Of a DNA stretch of 11,652 bases, positions 1-5,990 are shown piece by piece (positions within the stretch are counted from its first letter, which is position 1; each line of letters opens with the position of its first letter). The notes under the pieces are model-generated. The model did not search any database. It worked only from the letters and a program-made list of their open reading frames with translations, and was not told the DNA's origin. The position numbers and the translations under genes are program-made. The stretch comes from CAYTZA01 sp964442365. GTDB lineage: Bacteria; Patescibacteriota; Minisyncoccia; Phycocordibacterales; DAORIS01. The stretch spans positions 1 through 11,652 of the forward strand of contig CAYTZA010000018.1 in the NCBI GenBank assembly GCA_964442365.1, given 5' to 3'.

Positions 1-1364
1 CTATGGAGTTTATTCGTGCTGATGTTATTGCTAGATATAAACGTCTACAGGGTTATGAAGTTTTTTTCAATACTGGTACAGATGAGCATGGTACAAAAGT
101 ATATAGAAAAGCTGTCGAGGAGGGTACTGATCCAAAGTTATATGTTGATCATTATGCTGAAAAATTTAAGACCCTGTTGCCACTTCTTGGGATTATGCCA
201 GAAGTGCATTTTATACGTACAACAGATCCAGATCATAAACTTTCAGCTCAAGAGTTTTGGAAAAGATGTGAAGCTTCTGGAGATATTTATAAAAAAAGCT
301 ATCAGATTAAGTATTGTGTGGGCTGTGAGCTTGAAAAGACCGAATCAGAGCTAGTCAATGGTCGCTGTCCTTTGCATCCAACTTTAGACGTAGAGTTTAT
401 CAATGAAGAGAATTATTTCTTCAGATTTTCAAAATATGCAAAACCACTTTTAGAATTTTATGAAAAAAATTCTACATTTGTCATACCAGACTTTAGATTC
501 AATGAAATAAAAGCTTTTGTAGAAAGAGGCTTAGAAGATTTTAGTATTTCTCGTCTTGCTTCAAAAATGCCTTGGGGTGTTCCTGTTCCAAATGATTCTG
601 AGCATGTCATGTATGTATGGTTTGACGCTTTGGTAAACTATATTTCAGCTATTGGTTGGCCGGAGGATATGAAAAAATTTGAGACATGGTGGCCAGTAAC
701 TCAATATGCCGGTAAAGACAATTTGCGACAACAATCTGCTATGTGGCAAGCAATGCTTATGTCTGCGCAACTTAAGCCTTCAGCGCAGATTGTTATCAAT
801 GGTTTTATTACTGGTGCTGGAGGAGTAAAAATGAGCAAAAGTCTTGGCAATGTAGTCAGTCCTGTTGAGCTTGTAAAAGAATATGGAACTGATGCTTTGC
901 GATATTATGTAACTCGTGAACTTTTGCCTTTTGAGGATTCTTCTTTTACACCCGATATTTTTAAAGAGTCTTATAACAGTAGCCTTGTAAATGGTCTTGG
1001 CAATCTCACTTCTCGTATTATGAAGATGGCTACAACAAATTTAGATAAGCCTGTTGATATTGGTGATATAGAATTTATTCCAGAATACACTAAAGCATTT
1101 GAAGTATTTAATTTAAAACAAGCTACTGATATTGTGTGGAATCTTATTACTCTAGCAGATCAATCGATTCAGCAAGAAAAGCCTTTTAGTGTAATAAAGC
1201 AGGATGTGGAAAAAGGAAAAGTTCTTATACAAAAATTAGTAAAAAATCTTGCTGTTATTGCATATCATCTCGAACCTTTTTTACCAGAAACTTCAAAAAA
1301 TATAAAAGCTTTGATTACTGAAAATAAAATGCCAGATACGCCTCTTTTTCCTCGCAAAGACTAA
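1..1364 (+). CDS. metG: methionyl-tRNA synthetase, 5' end outside window
   Basis: Class I aminoacyl-tRNA synthetase that charges tRNA-Met with methionine in the cytoplasm. The window opens inside the gene. The ATG at 3 aligns with a residue just after the usual HIGH motif, so about 20 N-terminal codons, including HIGH, are missing and this ATG is probably internal. Counting from it, residues 20-31 match the conserved FFxTGTDEHG segment. A reduced zinc knuckle uses C105, C108, C122 and H125. The catalytic segment with W206, D208 and Y213 is present, and KMSKS lies at 276-280. The helical anticodon-binding domain follows (NGLGNLTSRI and later helices). The protein ends near residue 453 with no C-terminal EMAP-type tRNA-binding domain, so it is the short form. 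In the methionine pocket the E. coli pair F300-H301 aligns with Q243-Q244. The stop is one base before tatD. Confidence 0.97.
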   Translation, partial: MEFIRADVIARYKRLQGYEVFFNTGTDEHGTKVYRKAVEEGTDPKLYVDHYAEKFKTLLPLLGIMPEVHFIRTTDPDHKLSAQEFWKRCEASGDIYKKSYQIKYCVGCELEKTESELVNGRCPLHPTLDVEFINEENYFFRFSKYAKPLLEFYEKNSTFVIPDFRFNEIKAFVERGLEDFSISRLASKMPWGVPVPNDSEHVMYVWFDALVNYISAIGWPEDMKKFETWWPVTQYAGKDNLRQQSAMWQAMLMSAQLKPSAQIVINGFITGAGGVKMSKSLGNVVSPVELVKEYGTDALRYYVTRELLPFEDSSFTPDIFKESYNSSLVNGLGNLTSRIMKMATTNLDKPVDIGDIEFIPEYTKAFEVFNLKQATDIVWNLITLADQSIQQEKPFSVIKQDVEKGKVLIQKLVKNLAVIAYHLEPFLPETSKNIKALITENKMPDTPLFPRKD

Positions 1365-1365
1365 T

Positions 1366-2160
1366 ATGAAACCTAAGTATTTTGATATTCATTCGCATTT
1401 GTATTTTCCAGAGTATGATACTGATCACAATGATGTTCTGAAGCGTATGATCGATTCTGATGTGGGAACGATTACTATTGGCACAAATCTAGAGACATCA
1501 AAAAAGGCCATAGAAACAACAACATGGTCAGAATACATATATGCATCAGTTGGTTTTCATCCTGCAGATCTTGATCCAAAAGAGAAGGTATCTATTACAG
1601 ATTTAAAAACACTTTTAGAGCATAAAAAAGTGGTAGCAATAGGTGAGTGTGGTCTAGATTTTTTTAGATTAATCGGAGATGAAATAGAACAGAAAATAAA
1701 AAAAGATTTTCAGAAACAAATTTTTGAAGAACATATACAGTTAGCGGTGGAGACAAAAAAACCTTTGATGATTCATTGTAGAGCTGCATATCCAGATATG
1801 ATTGATATACTTTCTTCAAAAAAAAGAGAATATGGCGATACTTTGAGAGCTCACTTTCATTTTTTTACTGAATCTATAGAAACAGCACGTAAAATCCTTG
1901 ATATGGGTTTTACTGTCTCGTTTACAGGAGTTATTACTTTCGTTTCAGATTATAAAGAACTAGTATCGTTTGTGCCTCTTGAATCTATGATGTCAGAAAC
2001 AGACGCTCCTTTTGTGGCTCCTATGCCGTATCGTGGTAAACGCAACGAACCAGCCTATGTAATGGAGGTTATACAGCGTATTGCGGATATAAAGGGTATA
2101 TCAAAAGATATTGTTTCTGAGACTCTTCGAAATAATGTTTCGCGTGTATTTGGAGTTTAA
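1366..2160 (+). CDS. tatD: TatD-family metal-dependent DNase
   Basis: TIM-barrel hydrolase of the TatD family. Characterised members are Mg2+-dependent 3'-5' exonucleases or endonucleases acting on DNA. The 264-residue length is typical. The metal ligands are visible: the HxH pair H9 and H11 near the N-terminus, E94 in AIGECGLDFF, H137 in MIHCRA, H165 in the HFFTES segment (family HCFxGS) and D213 in ETDAPF. The signature NEPAYV at 227-232 and the closing N-x-x-R-V-F segment are also present. The ATG lies one base after the metG stop, so the two genes are probably co-transcribed and translationally coupled. A metG-tatD pairing is common in bacteria. No ribosome binding site is visible. The exact substrate cannot be read from the sequence. 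Confidence 0.95.
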   Translation: MKPKYFDIHSHLYFPEYDTDHNDVLKRMIDSDVGTITIGTNLETSKKAIETTTWSEYIYASVGFHPADLDPKEKVSITDLKTLLEHKKVVAIGECGLDFFRLIGDEIEQKIKKDFQKQIFEEHIQLAVETKKPLMIHCRAAYPDMIDILSSKKREYGDTLRAHFHFFTESIETARKILDMGFTVSFTGVITFVSDYKELVSFVPLESMMSETDAPFVAPMPYRGKRNEPAYVMEVIQRIADIKGISKDIVSETLRNNVSRVFGV

Positions 2161-2165
2161 AAACC

Positions 2166-2194
2166 TTGCGTTAGGCCTTTTTTTGTGATAAGAT
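2166..2194 (+). promoter_or_regulatory. putative rpsF-ssb-rpsR promoter with extended -10
   Basis: A -35-like TTGCGT (2166-2171) lies 17 bases upstream of TAAGAT (2189-2194), which is preceded by the extended -10 dinucleotide TG at 2186-2187. The -10 ends seven bases before the rpsF ATG at 2202, so transcription would begin at or just before the start codon, giving a leaderless or nearly leaderless mRNA. The 41-base gap is otherwise a short T-rich stretch. Confidence 0.5.
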
Positions 2195-2201
2195 ACTCGC
2201 C

Positions 2202-2636
2202 ATGACAAAACGAACAGAAGAACATCAGGACGAACGAGTTCAGCTCTATGAAATAGGCTATCTCGTCGTTCCAACAGTTGCTGAAGAGCAACTCCCTGGT
2301 GTCGTTCAAGAACTTAAAAGTATTCTTGAGGGACAAGGGGCAGTTATACATAGTGAAGGAAACCCACTTATGCGAGAGCTTTCTTACAGTATAGGAAAGT
2401 CTGATACAGCATATTTTGGTTGGATAAGATTCAATGTTAAATCAGAAGTGGCTCCTGTTATTAAGCAAAAAGTTGAAGGTCTCGAACACCTTCTTCGTTT
2501 CTTGCTTATCAAAGCAGATGAGGACACAATAATTATTGCCCCAGAAGTTGTTTCTTCTGAAGAAGAAACAGAAGCGCCTTCTGTAGACGCAACCGTGGAC
2601 ATCGACAAAAAAATCGATAGTTTAATCACAGCGTAA
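2202..2636 (+). CDS. rpsF: 30S ribosomal protein S6
   Basis: Small-subunit ribosomal protein S6, which binds the central domain of 16S rRNA as a partner of S18. The S6 ferredoxin-like fold runs from about residue 15 to 110. It starts with YEIGYLVVP, followed by a helix (EEQLPGVVQELKSIL), the REL-Y-I-K strand, AYFGWIRFNV and LLRFLLIK. At 144 residues it is longer than E. coli S6 minus its tail. It has a charged N-terminal extension of about 14 residues and an acidic, Ser/Thr-rich C-terminal tail of about 30. It is first in an rpsF-ssb-rpsR unit, the widespread bacterial S6-SSB-S18 order. The ATG at 2202 was chosen because a -10 box lies just upstream and there is no better internal start. No Shine-Dalgarno sequence is visible. 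Confidence 0.96.
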   Translation: MTKRTEEHQDERVQLYEIGYLVVPTVAEEQLPGVVQELKSILEGQGAVIHSEGNPLMRELSYSIGKSDTAYFGWIRFNVKSEVAPVIKQKVEGLEHLLRFLLIKADEDTIIIAPEVVSSEEETEAPSVDATVDIDKKIDSLITA

Positions 2637-2648
2637 ATAAAGCATATT

Positions 2649-3101
2649 ATGTATTTAAACAAAGCATTTGTTATCGGGAATCTCACACGCGATCCAGAAC
2701 TCAAATCTTTACCGTCAGGAATAAAAGTTGCCACTCTATCTCTTGCTACTAATCGTGTTTGGAAAGACAAAAGTGGCGCTCGACAAGAAAGTTCTGATTT
2801 TCACAACGTTGTTGTATTTGGAAATCAGGCCGAGACAGTTTCTCAGTATTTAAAGAAAGGAAGTTCTCTCTTGGTTGAAGGACGCATGCAGACTCGAAGT
2901 TGGGACGCTCAAGATGGTACTAAAAAGTATCGCACCGAAATCGTTGCTGATCGAGTACAGTTTGGTCCACGCCGAGATGGTGCCGCTCCTGCAGGAAACA
3001 AAGATGAATCTTTTGGTGATACTAAAAAGGCTGATAAAAAAGAAATCGACACCATACAGTATCCAGAAGAAGAGATTAACCCAGATGACATACCGTTTTA
3101 A
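2649..3101 (+). CDS. ssb: single-stranded DNA-binding protein
   Basis: Binds and protects single-stranded DNA during replication, repair and recombination, and recruits partners through its C-terminal tip. The OB-fold spans about residues 1-107: MYLNKAFVIGNLTRDPE at the start, aromatic W38, F51HNVVVFG, the KKGSSLLVEGR strand and YRTEIVADRVQF. A polar, charged linker follows. The protein ends in the classic acidic tip DDIPF (146-150), the docking site for exonuclease I, PriA, RecO and others in model bacteria. The length of 150 is normal. It lies 12 bases after rpsF and 24 bases before rpsR, so it is very probably co-transcribed. No ribosome binding site is visible in either gap. Confidence 0.97.
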   Translation: MYLNKAFVIGNLTRDPELKSLPSGIKVATLSLATNRVWKDKSGARQESSDFHNVVVFGNQAETVSQYLKKGSSLLVEGRMQTRSWDAQDGTKKYRTEIVADRVQFGPRRDGAAPAGNKDESFGDTKKADKKEIDTIQYPEEEINPDDIPF

Positions 3102-3125
3102 TTAAAGAAAGATAGAAAAAATACC

Positions 3126-3338
3126 ATGATTCAAAAACAAACAAATAACCAACGTAGTGAACTCAAAGCTCATCATATAGATTACAAGAACATAGATCTC
3201 TTGAAGAAGTTTATCAATCCACACGCTCGTATTATCGCTAAGAAACGTACAAATATTACTGCTAAACACCAGCGCCTTATAGCTAACGCTATCAAGCGCG
3301 CTCGTTTCCTTGGTCTACTTCCATACGTAGCAAGATAA
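3126..3338 (+). CDS. rpsR: 30S ribosomal protein S18
   Basis: Small-subunit protein S18, which forms a heterodimer with S6 on the 16S rRNA central domain. The 70-residue length fits the family. The core is easy to recognise: DYKNIDLLKKFINPHARIIA, then KKRTNITAKHQRLIANAIKRARFLGLLPYV, matching the family pattern with RRTG-LSAKxQRxLAxAIKRARxLALLP. The first 18 residues are a polar extension. It is the last gene of the S6-SSB-S18 unit. Ribosomal protein L9 (rplI), which follows rpsR in many bacteria, is absent here because a terminator lies about 30 bases downstream. The upstream gap is A-rich with no Shine-Dalgarno sequence. Confidence 0.97.
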   Translation: MIQKQTNNQRSELKAHHIDYKNIDLLKKFINPHARIIAKKRTNITAKHQRLIANAIKRARFLGLLPYVAR

Positions 3339-3368
3339 ATTTCTATAGAAATCTCTGTTATTAAGATA

Positions 3369-3400
3369 ACAAAAAACCCTCCGAGTGGAGGGTTTTTTGT
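3369..3400. terminator. bidirectional intrinsic terminator between convergent operons
   Basis: A perfect 14-bp inverted repeat: ACAAAAAACCCTCC (3369-3382), loop GAGT (3383-3386), GGAGGGTTTTTTGT (3387-3400). The GC core CCCTCC/GGAGGG is flanked by six A on one side and six T on the other, so it can act as a Rho-independent terminator in both directions. It lies 30 bases after the rpsR stop and 6 bases past the end of the convergent minus-strand gene, closing both units. Confidence 0.93.
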
Positions 3401-3405
3401 ATGGC

Positions 3406-3942
3406 TTATATCTCAACAATCTCAAGTCCAGTGGTATCAATAGTGCCTTTATATAAGATGTGGGGTACTCGATGAAAGAAGAAAGGTCTACTACCAAGTT
3501 TAAATTGTTCTTTATAGTACTCGATTGTTTCGGGCGGAACTTTAGAGTATTCCGGAATTTTTTCTGGGTTAAATGTTGAAAAATCTCGAGCATCTGGGAT
3601 TATGCTTATATCTCTGCGATATAGACAAACCACAGTGTTTTCTTTGGTAAGAAGTGAAGCGGGGACCTTAAACCAGTGTTTCCATACAATATCTCTCGAC
3701 GGCATGCCAGCCTCGAGCATATTTTTAAGAAGTTCTTTAGGAGGTACTGCTGTAAAATGAATAACGTCGTTCCATAAACAGTCGACCATAGGAAGTTGTG
3801 TTTTGAGTAGAGATTCACGCCCCACATATTTTTTAACATGCTCAGCATACGCATCAGGATATATACCTTTTAATTGATTAAGGGGATAGAGAATCGAGCC
3901 ATGCATATCCTCAGTTACTCTGTGGTAGAGGAAGTGCTCCAT
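3406..3942 (-). CDS. uncharacterised conserved-looking protein, 178 aa
   Basis: I do not recognise a characterised family. The protein is soluble, with no signal peptide or membrane segment. It is rich in aromatic and His residues, in a pattern that looks constrained: LYHRV near residue 5, LYPLNQLKGIYPDAY at 18-32, a CLWNDVIHFTAVPP segment around 55-68, and FFFHRVPHILYKGTIDTTGL close to the C-terminus. Similar proteins seem to occur as unnamed hypotheticals elsewhere, but I cannot check. The Tyr-His near the N-terminus and later HFT and hydrophobic strand segments faintly recall ADP-ribosyltransferase-like folds; this is weak inference. The ATG is 5 bases after the efp stop, so it is probably last in a recA-efp transcript. 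The upstream sequence has no Shine-Dalgarno motif. Confidence 0.87.
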   Translation of the reverse strand: MEHFLYHRVTEDMHGSILYPLNQLKGIYPDAYAEHVKKYVGRESLLKTQLPMVDCLWNDVIHFTAVPPKELLKNMLEAGMPSRDIVWKHWFKVPASLLTKENTVVCLYRRDISIIPDARDFSTFNPEKIPEYSKVPPETIEYYKEQFKLGSRPFFFHRVPHILYKGTIDTTGLEIVEI

Positions 3943-3947
3943 GTAGT

Positions 3948-4529
3948 TTAAAACTTATTACCACCTACACGTTCTACGTACTCACCAGTCTCAGTATTGA
4001 TACGAATAACTTCACCTTGAGTGATAAAAAGTGGAGCGTTGATAATAGCACCAGTTTCAAGTGTGATTTGTTTAGAACCACCTTTTGCAGTGTCACCTTT
4101 AACGGCATCCATAGCTTCGGTTACTTTCAGGTCAACTTTGATAGGCAAAGTAACACCAATAACTTTTTCATCGTATACGAGGGCAGAAACAATAGTATTT
4201 GGTTTTAGAAATTTAACTTTTTCTCCGACAAGGTCAGCAGATAATTCGAAACGTTTTGATGGATCGTTCGGTTCACAAAACCAGTGTTGTCCACGATTTG
4301 AATACAAGTATTTTACGTCTTGTTTCTGAATATCAGCCTCATAAACTTTCTCACTTTGATGAAAAGAGATTTCTTTGATATTTCCAGTGATGAGGTTCTT
4401 TAGTTTGGTAGCATTAACAGGTTTTCTCTGTTGTTTGCGAAATACATGCGAATCAAGCACTTCATAAGGTTGATCCTCGTAGGTGATAATTTTACGAAGC
4501 GTTATTTCGTTGTATTCAAGCATTGCCAT
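3948..4529 (-). CDS. efp: translation elongation factor P
   Basis: EF-P binds between the P and E sites of stalled ribosomes and promotes peptide bond formation at polyproline stretches. The three-domain layout is intact: the N-terminal KOW-like domain to about residue 65, a central OB domain, and a C-terminal OB domain with the signature KGDTAKGGSKQITLETGAII-like segment and VPLF-like APLFI. It ends with the usual TGEYVERV. Length 193 is close to the usual 185-190. The domain-I tip is unusual. The E. coli loop around modified K34 (VKPGKGQ) aligns without gaps to FRKQQRK, putting Q34 at the modified position. ATG codons occur at 4529 and 4523; the second (MLEYNE) is a reasonable alternative start. 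It follows recA by 12 bases on the same strand. No yjeA/epmA, earP or similar modification gene is in this window. Confidence 0.96.
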   Translation of the reverse strand: MAMLEYNEITLRKIITYEDQPYEVLDSHVFRKQQRKPVNATKLKNLITGNIKEISFHQSEKVYEADIQKQDVKYLYSNRGQHWFCEPNDPSKRFELSADLVGEKVKFLKPNTIVSALVYDEKVIGVTLPIKVDLKVTEAMDAVKGDTAKGGSKQITLETGAIINAPLFITQGEVIRINTETGEYVERVGGNKF

Positions 4530-4541
4530 AAGGTTTGATAT

Positions 4542-5591
4542 TTATTCTTGTTCTGAACTACTTTGCACGATATCCTCTCCTTTTGCAAGTTTTTCTCGTA
4601 TCTCTTTAAGAATCTTAGCTTTTATCTCTTCGTTTGTTTTTAGAAACTGCCTAGTAGCATCGTAACCTCGTCCGAGTTTTTCTTCACCATAACTATAGCT
4701 GGTACCTGATTTCTGTATGATATCCATCTTTTCACCAAGAGCTATTATTTCACCTTCTTGAGAAATACCTTCGTTGTAGATAAGATCAAATTCTGTTTGT
4801 CGAAAAGGTGCTGCCACTTTGTTTTTAACTACTTTGACACGTACGCGTCCTCCAACAATTTCTTCGCCTTTTTTGATCTGGGCAATACGACGGATATCGA
4901 TACGTACTGATGTGTAGAATTTGAGCGCTTTTCCTCCAGGGGTTGTTTCTGGATTTCCGAACATAACTCCAATCTGCATACGGATCTGGTTAATAAAGAT
5001 AACAACAGTCTTTGAGTGAGCAACAATAGCAGTAAGTTTACGAAGCGCTTGAGACATGAGACGTGCCTGTTTACCCATGTGTTGAGCACCCATCTCGCCC
5101 TCAATCTCATCTTTTGGTGTGAGAGCTGCTACTGAGTCGATAACGACAACGTCTAGTTTTCCACTACGTACGAGACTTTCGCAGATTTCAAGTGCCTGTT
5201 CACCAGTATCAGGTTGAGAGATAAGAAGTTCGTCGATTTTTACGCCAAGTTTCTGGGCGTATTGAGGGTCCATAGCGTGCTCAGCATCTATGAAAGCACA
5301 TAAACCTCCTTTTTTTTGCGCTTCAGCAACTACATGCAAGGTGAGGGTGGTTTTTCCAGATGATTCAGGCCCAAACACTTCGACGATTCGTCCTCGTGGT
5401 AGACCTCCTACGCCAAGAGCAGCATCGAGACCGATTGATCCAGTTGGAATGACATCTATATTTACACGAGGTTTTTCGCCAAGTGTCATAATTGCATCTT
5501 CACCAAACTTCGTACGAATCTCTTTGATTGTATCTTCTACTTTACTGCCAATTGTTTTTGTTGATTCACTTTTTTGTTCTTTTTTTGCCAT
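4542..5591 (-). CDS. recA: recombinase RecA
   Basis: ATP-dependent strand-exchange protein for homologous recombination and SOS signalling, forming filaments on single-stranded DNA. At 349 residues it is full length. Walker A GPESSGKTT is at 74-82, the catalytic glutamate E104 lies in IDAEHAMDP, and Walker B VVVIDSVAAL has D152. The L1 region around GEMGAQHMGKQARLMS and the L2 region NQIRMQIGVMFGNPETTPGG at 201-220 are close to the E. coli sequence. The Lys-rich C-terminal domain ends in an acidic tail (SSSEQE). A -10-like TAGAAT sits 9 bases before the ATG, suggesting a dedicated promoter 48 bases downstream of the preceding gene. I see no E. coli-type (CTG-N10-CAG) or Gram-positive (GAAC-N4-GTTC) LexA box there. 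efp follows 12 bases later. Confidence 0.99.
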   Translation of the reverse strand: MAKKEQKSESTKTIGSKVEDTIKEIRTKFGEDAIMTLGEKPRVNIDVIPTGSIGLDAALGVGGLPRGRIVEVFGPESSGKTTLTLHVVAEAQKKGGLCAFIDAEHAMDPQYAQKLGVKIDELLISQPDTGEQALEICESLVRSGKLDVVVIDSVAALTPKDEIEGEMGAQHMGKQARLMSQALRKLTAIVAHSKTVVIFINQIRMQIGVMFGNPETTPGGKALKFYTSVRIDIRRIAQIKKGEEIVGGRVRVKVVKNKVAAPFRQTEFDLIYNEGISQEGEIIALGEKMDIIQKSGTSYSYGEEKLGRGYDATRQFLKTNEEIKAKILKEIREKLAKGEDIVQSSSEQE

Positions 5592-5600
5592 AATAATACT

Positions 5601-5606
5601 ATTCTA
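5601..5606 (-). promoter_or_regulatory. putative recA -10 box, near-leaderless
   Basis: On the minus strand TAGAAT (5 of 6 matches to TATAAT) ends 9 bases before the recA ATG, so the predicted transcription start leaves only about 2-4 untranslated bases. I found no good -35 box at 16-18 bases upstream. A second AT-rich match, TATTAT, is too close to the ATG to serve. The 48-base gap separates recA from the upstream gene enough to allow its own promoter. Confidence 0.4.
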
Positions 5607-5639
5607 CCTGAGTGCTGTTAAAATAATTGCTAACTAGTT

Positions 5640-5990
5640 TTAAATATTTCTGTAAATTCTGATTAATCGCTCTGTTAGGCGACCAAATTTATCTTCTGCT
5701 TTTAATTCTATCACGTTATTGCCGGGATACAGAAGAAGATGTTCGCTGAAAGAGCCTGTATCATCAGTATAAATCTTTCTGCCGTTTAGATACATGAAAG
5801 CTATATTGTATGCAGATCCTGTTAGCTCCAGGTTCGCTTCTTGAGTGCTAGAGCCGTCACGAGGAGACTCTATGGTTACGAGCGGTCCTTCTATGAGCTT
5901 ACGTGCCTGAAATAGGGCGTAGCCGCCTATAGAGATCACTATAAGAGCAACAATAACTATTTTAATGGTTATTCGTCCGTCGCGCATCAT
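5640..5990 (-). CDS. membrane-anchored protein with one Ig-like/glucodextranase-B-like domain
   Basis: Small envelope protein of unknown function. Residues 1-8 are charged and 9-29 form one hydrophobic segment (IKIVIVALIVISIGGYALF), so it is probably anchored with the rest outside. No signal-peptidase site is obvious. Residues 35-115 form one beta-sandwich-like repeat: PLVTIESPRDGSS, LTGSAYNIAFMYLNGRKI, DTGSFSEHLLLYPGNNVIELKAEDKFGR. This closely follows the pattern of glucodextranase domain B / bacterial Ig-like modules (TIxSPxDG, LxGxA, VxLNG, F, LxxGxNxIxxxAxDxxG). The start overlaps the ftsK stop by four bases (ATGA), so it is co-translated with ftsK. That suggests, but does not prove, a role linked to division or the envelope. 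A second ATG immediately follows the first. Confidence 0.88.
   Translation of the reverse strand: MMRDGRITIKIVIVALIVISIGGYALFQARKLIEGPLVTIESPRDGSSTQEANLELTGSAYNIAFMYLNGRKIYTDDTGSFSEHLLLYPGNNVIELKAEDKFGRLTERLIRIYRNI

Noticed and set aside
359..373. A near match to the repeated motif, TGTCCTTTG, inside metG.
   Set aside because: It is an isolated single copy, one base off, inside a conserved coding region, and is compatible with chance.
2161..2184. A possible terminator between tatD and rpsF (CCT-TGCGTT-AGG then a T-run).
   Set aside because: The stem is only three GC-containing pairs with mismatches beyond, too weak to call. The same bases serve as the -35 region of the rpsF promoter.
5592..5639. 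An SOS/LexA operator upstream of recA.
   Set aside because: Neither the CTG-N10-CAG nor the GAAC-N4-GTTC pattern is present in the 48-base gap. Only a weak GTTA/TAAC pair is seen.
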